Positions 58,285 to 64,000 of a DNA stretch of 64,000 nt are shown in pieces. Every line of letters begins with the position of its first letter. The first letter of the stretch is position 1. The notes below the pieces were generated by a model, which did no database searches, was not told the DNA's origin, and worked only from the letters and a program-made list of their open reading frames with translations. The translations under genes and the position numbers were made by a program. Origin of the DNA: Rodentibacter caecimuris (GTDB lineage Bacteria > Pseudomonadota > Gammaproteobacteria > Enterobacterales > Pasteurellaceae); NCBI RefSeq assembly GCF_024622045.1, contig NZ_JANKBP010000001.1; one strand, written 5' to 3'.

Positions 58285-58757
58285 GTTTAATATTTAAAAA
58301 GTTAGGGTTAAGCCCTGAAGATTTAGAAGACATGCAGAAAAACAGTCTTCGTTTGGATAAGCGGGATAAACGTGCTTTAATTAAGACTTACGAAATGGAT
58401 TATGTGATTACGCAAGATGATATTGTGGCACTTGAGGCTGAGATTGGATTTTCTTTACCACAAGATTATATTGATTTCTTAATGCGTTATAACGGAGGCG
58501 ATCCTTCTAAATCAGTATTTAATGAGAATGTCGTGGTGCAATATTTTTTTGCACTAAAATCTCATTATAGTGGTTACTTATTAATAAATATGGGGGATTA
58601 TGGGCTTGCCATTGCCGAAACCCCAAATGGTGATCAGCTCGTTTTATCTCCTACGGGTAAAATTTATTATTTTGATCATGAAATTCCGTATTGTGAGGGT
58701 GAGGAATTAGAGTTTGTTTGTGAAAGTTTTACAGCATTGTTAGAAGGATTATATTGA
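58281..58757 (+). CDS. SMI1/KNR4 (SUKH) family protein
   Basis: 158 residues from ATG 58281, overlapping the previous stop (ATGA). It is a soluble paralogue of the domain in the gene before it. The stretch DIVALEAEIGFSLPQDYIDF aligns with DISALEQQIGFSLPQDYRDF there, then YNGGDPSKSVFNENV and GLAIAETPNGDQLVLSP, ending CESFTALLEGLY. A tandem duplication is the simplest origin. The N-terminal 35 residues are charged and specific to this copy. Probably an immunity-like protein; the cognate toxin is unknown. Confidence 0.8.
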   Translation: MSLIFKKLGLSPEDLEDMQKNSLRLDKRDKRALIKTYEMDYVITQDDIVALEAEIGFSLPQDYIDFLMRYNGGDPSKSVFNENVVVQYFFALKSHYSGYLLINMGDYGLAIAETPNGDQLVLSPTGKIYYFDHEIPYCEGEELEFVCESFTALLEGLY

Positions 58758-59200
58758 TGAGTGATAAAATAAATTTTATACATATTGAACAGGAAACAGT
58801 TCCAAATATTATTTCGTTACATGATTGTGTGTGCACAAGTATTCAGGTGATAGACAATAAAGTTTATTTTGAATTTGAAGATGGGTTTGTGGTGCTCAAT
58901 ACGCATTCGGATAATCGATCCGGAAAACATTTGAAAACAGATAAATCTTGTATTGTTTTTAGTCATAATGAGCCTGATATAGAATACCATTATGAAATAG
59001 AAATGTTTCATAATATTTATTTTCTTAATAAATATCTTTTTACAACTAGAAAGTTTATTGATTTTTCTCAGCTATGTAGCATGATTAATTCTAAAGAATA
59101 TGAACTAGTATTTATTAATCTTGATAAATCAATTAAAACAGAAAAATATTTTTTAGAGGCAGTGTTAATTAGAAAGAAAACATTTCCCTATGTTTATTAA
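58757..59200 (+). CDS. Hypothetical protein, last gene of the SUKH cassette
   Basis: 147 residues from ATG 58757, which shares one base with the previous stop (TGATG). No family recognised. It begins with a beta-rich pattern (IISLHDCVCTSIQVIDNKVYFEFEDGF), a layout common among small immunity-type proteins, and is acidic in the middle. It has no membrane segment. It is visibly more AT-rich than the genes around the cassette, which suggests acquisition. It is separated from prlC by a terminator. Confidence 0.65.
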   Translation: MSDKINFIHIEQETVPNIISLHDCVCTSIQVIDNKVYFEFEDGFVVLNTHSDNRSGKHLKTDKSCIVFSHNEPDIEYHYEIEMFHNIYFLNKYLFTTRKFIDFSQLCSMINSKEYELVFINLDKSIKTEKYFLEAVLIRKKTFPYVY

Positions 59201-59337
59201 GATTATAAGTACATATAATCTTCTGTATAAATGGAATAATTTATGTATGGATAGGGAAATTCGTTGAGGTTAATCATACGAAGTGGTACAGAATACAGCA
59301 GAAAAATCTCTTTAAAAAATGACCGCACTTTATCTAT

Positions 59338-59366
59338 AAAAAAGCCCTGAATATTCAGGGCTTTTG
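59338..59366. terminator. prlC terminator
   Basis: A perfect palindrome, AAAAGCCCTGAAT / ATTCAGGGCTTTT, with a T run on the minus strand. It serves prlC and can also stop the SUKH cassette. Confidence 0.9.
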
Positions 59367-59373
59367 ATTATGG

Positions 59374-61413
59374 TTAATTTGCGATACCTTTATGTCTTAA
59401 TAGGGCATCTAGCTGTGGTTCGCGGCCTCGGAAGCGTTTGAAAAGTTCCATTGGCTCTTCTGAACCGCCACGGGTTAAGATTTCATCAAGGAAGGATTTT
59501 CCGGTAATTGGGTTGAAAATCCCTTCATCTTCAAAGCGTGAGAAGGCATCGGCAGAGAGTACTTCCGCCCATAAGTAACTGTAATAACCTGCTGCATATC
59601 CTCCCGCGAAGATATGGCTGAAACTATGCGGTGTTCTTGCCCAGTCCACTCCTTGAATTACCGCGACTTGCGATTTTACAGCTTTGAGTGTGTCGAGAAT
59701 TTGATTCATTTTTTCCGGAGCAAATGTGTGATGTAAACGGAAATCGAAAATTCCGAATTCAAGTTGGCGTAATACGAACATCGCCGCTTGGAAGTTTTTT
59801 GCTTTCAATAGTTGTGCTAATTTTTCTTTTGGTAAAGGTTCGCCCGTTTCGTAGTGCCCGGAAATAAATGCCAGCGCCTCTTCTTCCCAGCACCAGTTTT
59901 CCATAAATTGGCTTGGTAATTCCACTGCATCCCAAGGTACACCGTTAATGCCTGCCACATCAGATACGTCAATTTGTGTGAGCATATGGTGAATGCCGTG
60001 TCCGAATTCGTGGAAAAGCGTGGTGACTTCATCATGGGTAAATAATGCGGGTTTATCACCAATAGGCGCATTAAAGTTACAAGTTAAATATGCCACCGAT
60101 GTTTGAACGGAACCGTCAGATTTACGTTTTCTACCCATGCAATCATCCATCCAAGCTCCGCCGCGTTTGTTTTCACGGGCATAAAGATCGAGATAAAAAC
60201 TGCCGCGTAGTTGATCATTTTCATCAATCAGATCAAAGAAACGTACATCTTTGTGCCAAGTATCTACTCCAAAACGTTCTACTGCACGGATATTGAAAAT
60301 GCGTTTAATCAGTTCAAATAAGCCGGAGATCACGCGATCTTCAGGGAAATAAGGGCGAAGTTCTTCGTCGTTGATCGCGTATAGATGTTGTTTTTGTTTT
60401 TCGCTGTAGAAAGTAATATCCCAAGGTTCAAGTTTTGTTACACCAAATTCTTTTTCGCAGTAGGCTTGGAGTTCAGCCAATTCTTTTTCACCCTGTGGTT
60501 TGGCGCGTTTCGCCAAATTATCTAAGAAATCCAGCACTTGTTGTGGATTTTCCGCCATTTTAGTCGCAAGGGAAAGTTCGGTGTAAGTATTAAAACCGAG
60601 TAATTTCGCCAATTCTACACGCAAGGTGAGAATTTCTTCCATGATTTTACTGTTATCCCATTTACCGGCATTCGGACCTTGCTCTGAGGCACGGGTTGCG
60701 TAAGCACGGTACATTTCTTCGCGTATCGCTTGATTTTCACAGTAGGTCATGATCGGCAAATAGCTTGGAATTTCAAGAGTAAAGCGATAGCCTTGTAATC
60801 CTTTACTTTGAGCGGATTGTTTTGCCGCTTGCAATGCGGATTCAGGCAGTCCTTTAAGTGCTGTTTCATCTTCAATCACTTTTTCCCAACCCATCGTCGC
60901 ATCAAGCACATTGTTGCTGAATTGAGAACTGAGTTCGGATAATCTTGCTGAAATTTCACCATAACGTTTTTGTTTTTCTTCCGATAAAGCAATACCGGAA
61001 AGATCAAAATCCCGTAAGGAATTTTTAATCGCCTTTTTTTGAGCTATGGAGTAAGTGGCAAATTCAGGACTATTTTTGAGTGCTAGATACGCATTATAAA
61101 GTCCTTTGTGCTGACCAACCCAAGTACTATATTCAGAAAGTAGAGGTAGGCAAGCCTGATAGGCAGTGCGTAAGTCTGGACTGTTTTTTACCGAATTTAA
61201 ATGGGAAACCGGCGACCAAGCCCGACCTAGACGATCGCTCACTTCCGTTAAAGGTAAAATAAAATTTTCCCAAGTAAAGTGCGGTTGATTTAAGACCTGT
61301 TCTATTGTGTCACGGCAATCTTGAATGAGTTTTTCTACAGCAGGTTGAATGTGTTCCGGTTTGATTTGTGAAAAAGGCGGTAGCCCTTGGATATTGAGTA
61401 ATGGATTTGTCAT
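59374..61413 (-). CDS. prlC: Oligopeptidase A
   Basis: 679 residues, the M3 zinc metallopeptidase length. It degrades short peptides and cleaved signal peptides in the cytoplasm. The zinc motif HEFGH lies near 469-473 in TTLFHEFGHGIHHML, and the third ligand Glu is in the ELPSQFMENWCWEEEA region about 26 residues on. FAGGYAAGYYSYLWAEVLSADAF near the C-terminus completes the substrate-binding site. It is divergent from the DUF454 and OppA-like genes, an order I recall for H. influenzae. Confidence 0.95.
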   Translation of the reverse strand: MTNPLLNIQGLPPFSQIKPEHIQPAVEKLIQDCRDTIEQVLNQPHFTWENFILPLTEVSDRLGRAWSPVSHLNSVKNSPDLRTAYQACLPLLSEYSTWVGQHKGLYNAYLALKNSPEFATYSIAQKKAIKNSLRDFDLSGIALSEEKQKRYGEISARLSELSSQFSNNVLDATMGWEKVIEDETALKGLPESALQAAKQSAQSKGLQGYRFTLEIPSYLPIMTYCENQAIREEMYRAYATRASEQGPNAGKWDNSKIMEEILTLRVELAKLLGFNTYTELSLATKMAENPQQVLDFLDNLAKRAKPQGEKELAELQAYCEKEFGVTKLEPWDITFYSEKQKQHLYAINDEELRPYFPEDRVISGLFELIKRIFNIRAVERFGVDTWHKDVRFFDLIDENDQLRGSFYLDLYARENKRGGAWMDDCMGRKRKSDGSVQTSVAYLTCNFNAPIGDKPALFTHDEVTTLFHEFGHGIHHMLTQIDVSDVAGINGVPWDAVELPSQFMENWCWEEEALAFISGHYETGEPLPKEKLAQLLKAKNFQAAMFVLRQLEFGIFDFRLHHTFAPEKMNQILDTLKAVKSQVAVIQGVDWARTPHSFSHIFAGGYAAGYYSYLWAEVLSADAFSRFEDEGIFNPITGKSFLDEILTRGGSEEPMELFKRFRGREPQLDALLRHKGIAN

Positions 61414-61527
61414 AGATATTTCCTTTGTTAAACTGTTCTGTATATGACGGTGAATTCTATAATATCAAGGTTGAAAAATCTAAAAAATCAGTAATAATGG
61501 TTCGCATTTAAATTATTTAGGAATACT

Positions 61528-61932
61528 ATGAAGTACATTTATATTCTGTTGGGTTTTATTTCTCTTGCTCTTGGTGTTGTTGGTATTTTTCTTCCGCTTT
61601 TGCCAACCACACCATTTCTTTTACTGACGTTGTTTTTCTTTGCGAAAGGCTCAACGCGTTTAGAAACCTGGTTTCTTGGCACGTCTATCTATCAAAAACA
61701 TTTGAAGTCTTTTAATGAACGCCGAGCAATGAGCAAAAAAACAAAAATAGTTATTTTGGCGTTTGCCAGCTCAATGTTATTAATCGGATTTTATTTTACT
61801 CCTAGTGTGGTGGGCAGAAGTATTATCGCCGCATTAATTATTGTGAAGTATTGGTTTTTCTTATTTTGGATTAAAACTGAGGAAGAATCAGAAGTTGATT
61901 CCATACCAAGAGAAGAGATAGGAAATGAATAA
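61528..61932 (+). CDS. DUF454 (YbaN-like) inner membrane protein
   Basis: 134 residues with three to four hydrophobic spans. The family signature GVVGIFLPLLPTTPFLLLTLFFFAKGS near the N-terminus is evident, followed by the conserved WFLGTSIYQKHLKSF. E. coli YbaN is the nearest named relative; its function is unknown. Its stop overlaps the next gene's start by eight bases, so the two are likely cotranscribed. TAGGA lies before the start. Confidence 0.85.
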   Translation: MKYIYILLGFISLALGVVGIFLPLLPTTPFLLLTLFFFAKGSTRLETWFLGTSIYQKHLKSFNERRAMSKKTKIVILAFASSMLLIGFYFTPSVVGRSIIAALIIVKYWFFLFWIKTEEESEVDSIPREEIGNE

Positions 61933-63481
61933 TTTTTTCTCTGCAAGTCTGAAAAGTGCGGTTATTTTTTCCGTTATTTTTACGCTAAGCGGTTGTGATA
62001 ACGAGAATCTGAATAATCCAACGCTATCTCAATCTCAGTCTGAATCTACTATTTCAATAGAAAAACCGACGGTTCAACACAATCGTGAAAAACTGATTCG
62101 TGGCATAAAATTCGATGCGGTTTTAGATCCTTGGCAAGTGAAAGAGGAAGAACAGCTTTCGCTTATTCGGGATCTGTTTGAAGGACTCACGGCTTATGAT
62201 GCGCAAGGGAATATTGTTCCGGCGGCGGCAGAAAGTTGGCAAACCCAAGATAATCAAAATTGGACGTTTATTCTGCGTGAGGGGCTGAAATGGTCAAATG
62301 GTATGCCTTTAACTGCACAAGATTTTGTTCTGTCTTGGCAAGCACTCTCTCAATCCGAAAGTCCGTTTAAATTTTATTTACAGTATTTAAATTTGAAAGG
62401 GGCGAAACCGGTTCTGGAAAAAAAACAGCCGTTAACAAATTTGGGAATCTCGGCTGAAAACGACCGCACTTTAGTAATCACATTGGATAAACCTACCCCT
62501 TATTTACCTGAGATGTTGGCACACATTGCGTTATTGCCGCAATATCGTGATTTGGATTTATTCGTATCAAACGGGGCATATACGCTTTCACTGCGCGATG
62601 AAAAAGGGGTTCATTTGGTGAAAAATCCGTATTATTGGCAAAAGGATAGGACATCATTCAAACAGGTGGATTATGTGCCTTATAATAGCAAACCGCTTGA
62701 TGAGTTAGATATTATCTGGTCTCCGCCGAAGAAAACAGGAAACATACAATATTTTCCCCAATTATGCGGCTATTTTTACGAATTTAATTTACGCGATCCT
62801 AAGTTGGCTAATCCTTTGGTGCGGAAAGCCATCGCTTCTCTTATTTCGGTGTCCGCGATTATAAATAACGAAATGCCGGATTCTATTCCAAGTTCTTATT
62901 TTTTACCAAAAGCGATGTTACAAGGACAGGATTCTCGTTGGGAGCCAGTGCTGGCGGAGCAGTTGTTGGCACAAAGTCATATTACGGAAAAGCAACCGTT
63001 GATTTTACGATTAACCCATGACGATACTTTATTACATCAAAATATTGCAAATCGCTTAGCGAGACAATTATCGGAGTCGGATTTATTGCGTGTAGAAGAC
63101 GAGCCGATGAGTTGGCAGCAATTGCAGGAAAAACGGAATAAAGGTGATTTTCAATTAATTCGTTCCGGATGGTGTGGCGATTTTAATCATCCTATGGCAT
63201 TTTTGGGATTGTTTTACTCAAAAAGCCCGGACAACAAGAGTGGTTATACCAATGCAGGATATGATCAGCTTTTTGAACAGGCACTAAAAAGCACATCGGA
63301 AAAAGAGCGGTCGGAAATTTATTTAAAATTAAGTGAAATCATCCAACAGGAAAATTTAGTATTGCCTCTGTTTCAATATACAACGGCTGTTTATATTTCC
63401 CCTTCGGTAATGGGAGTTCAAAAAAATTCTATTGGTGCGATTTACAGCAAGCATCTATGGCGAAAAGTAGAAGTTGAGTAA
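61925..63481 (+). CDS. OppA-like oligopeptide-binding lipoprotein
   Basis: 518 residues with a lipoprotein signal ending LSGC (Cys24). It belongs to the extracellular solute-binding family 5: LIRDLFEGLTAYDAQGN near 81-97, then WTFILREGLKWSNGMPLTAQDF near 115-136 and NPLVRKAIASLIS near 299. Unlike usual OppA it is a lipoprotein and no oppBCDF genes adjoin it. It resembles the orphan H. influenzae protein beside prlC, as I recall. It may deliver peptides to a permease encoded elsewhere; the substrate is not predictable here. Confidence 0.85.
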   Translation: MNNFFSASLKSAVIFSVIFTLSGCDNENLNNPTLSQSQSESTISIEKPTVQHNREKLIRGIKFDAVLDPWQVKEEEQLSLIRDLFEGLTAYDAQGNIVPAAAESWQTQDNQNWTFILREGLKWSNGMPLTAQDFVLSWQALSQSESPFKFYLQYLNLKGAKPVLEKKQPLTNLGISAENDRTLVITLDKPTPYLPEMLAHIALLPQYRDLDLFVSNGAYTLSLRDEKGVHLVKNPYYWQKDRTSFKQVDYVPYNSKPLDELDIIWSPPKKTGNIQYFPQLCGYFYEFNLRDPKLANPLVRKAIASLISVSAIINNEMPDSIPSSYFLPKAMLQGQDSRWEPVLAEQLLAQSHITEKQPLILRLTHDDTLLHQNIANRLARQLSESDLLRVEDEPMSWQQLQEKRNKGDFQLIRSGWCGDFNHPMAFLGLFYSKSPDNKSGYTNAGYDQLFEQALKSTSEKERSEIYLKLSEIIQQENLVLPLFQYTTAVYISPSVMGVQKNSIGAIYSKHLWRKVEVE

Positions 63482-63500
63482 AAATAAAACCTCACTACAA

Positions 63501-63536
63501 AAATACCCACTTAATATTTAAGCGGGTATTTTTTTG
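63501..63536. terminator. bidirectional terminator between the lipoprotein gene and fur
   Basis: AATACCCACTTAA / TTAAGCGGGTATT stem with one mismatch. A T run follows on each strand. Confidence 0.85.
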
Positions 63537-63540
63537 AGAA

Positions 63541-63987
63541 TTATTTTTCGTCTTTCTTAATTTCTTCGCATGTTTCAATATCGCTACATTTTCCATAAAG
63601 ATACAAACTATGGGCTTTTAATTTAATGCCATATTGTTCGCTAATTTCTTTTTGGCGTTGCTCGATCAGGTTATCGGAGAATTCAAATACTTTGCCGCAA
63701 TCTTCACAAATAATATGATCGTGATGTTCTGTTGGCGCAAGTTCAAAAACCGATTTATTTCCTTCAAAATTATGACGAATTAAAATATGCGCTTCATCAA
63801 ATTGGTTAAGCACACGGTAAACCGTAGCAAGACCAATATCACTACCTTGTTCTAACAAAATTTTATACACATCTTCTGCAGAAAAATGTTCATTTTTGTG
63901 ATTTTGCATTAAGGCTAAAATAGTTAAACGTGGTTCGGTTATTTTTAACCCCGCTTTTTTGAGTAATTTGATGTTCTCTTCTGACAT
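63541..63987 (-). CDS. fur: Ferric uptake regulator
   Basis: 148 residues, complete, with its start 13 bases from the window end and AAGGGGAAC before it. An iron-responsive repressor. The winged-helix N-terminus (KKAGLKITEPRLTIL, VYRVLNQFDEAHIL) leads into the metal-binding dimer domain: HHDHIICEDCGKVFEF with the H-x-D-H region and a Cys pair. A second cysteine pair lies near the C-terminus (CSDIETC). It reads toward the OppA-like gene. Confidence 0.97.
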   Translation of the reverse strand: MSEENIKLLKKAGLKITEPRLTILALMQNHKNEHFSAEDVYKILLEQGSDIGLATVYRVLNQFDEAHILIRHNFEGNKSVFELAPTEHHDHIICEDCGKVFEFSDNLIEQRQKEISEQYGIKLKAHSLYLYGKCSDIETCEEIKKDEK

Positions 63988-64000
63988 AAAGTTCCCCTTT

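Overview
The window comes from a member of the Pasteurellaceae. The 9-base Haemophilus-type DNA uptake signal AAGTGCGGT/ACCGCACTT occurs roughly 50 times by eye. Gene orders such as tsaE-amiB-mutL-miaA, ptsH-ptsI-crr, prlC next to an orphan oligopeptide-binding lipoprotein, and mnmC/fabB fit this family, and base composition is about 40% GC. A contiguous icd-acnB-gltA cluster, lacZ and an L-arabinose locus argue against H. influenzae, which lacks the first three TCA genes. A metabolically broader genus such as Basfia/Mannheimia-like or Aggregatibacter-like is possible, but the species cannot be fixed from this sequence.

Layout. 1-3.4 kb is the 3' part of an rRNA operon (spacer, 23S, 5S, terminator). 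3.6-11.4 kb, minus strand, is tsaE-amiB-mutL-miaA-glnE. 11.5-13.5 kb holds two tandem tRNA-Gly(GCC) genes and the divergent orn/rsgA pair. 13.6-16.3 kb is the PTS core ptsH-ptsI-crr, with a strong hairpin between ptsH and ptsI. 16.3-20.7 kb is manA and a CRP-controlled orphan lacZ. 20.8-26.0 kb, minus strand, is icd-acnB-gltA, with no perfect uptake signal. 26.4-31.7 kb holds grxA, rimK, a chalcone-isomerase-like secreted protein, fumC, holC, a repeat-bearing lipoprotein and yqfB. 31.76-31.82 kb is a six-copy 10-bp tandem repeat in front of valS. 34.7-36.7 kb is a PAS-less arcB. 36.7-39.3 kb is a decaying mannose-type PTS: manX truncated, manY intact, manZ frameshifted. 39.4-45.0 kb is tmcA, a 58-residue protein and mfd. 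45.4-53.2 kb is the arabinose locus araF-araG-araH, araC, araB, araA, with AraC and CRP operator candidates but no araD. 53.3-56.7 kb is mnmC/fabB. 56.7-59.2 kb is an unrecognised four-gene, translationally coupled cassette with two SMI1/KNR4 (SUKH) proteins. 59.4-64 kb is prlC, a DUF454 protein, an OppA-like lipoprotein and fur.

How it works together. Much of the window is about choosing and burning carbon. HPr, EI and EIIA-Glc set CRP-cAMP status. Candidate CRP sites then lie before lacZ, araF, araB and fumC. TCA enzymes and ArcB link carbon use to respiration. The parts that ordinary housekeeping annotation does not explain are the SUKH cassette, the eroding mannose PTS, the uptake-signal-free TCA block, the unusual ribulokinase in an arabinose locus lacking araD, and the tandem repeats before valS and inside the lipoprotein gene.
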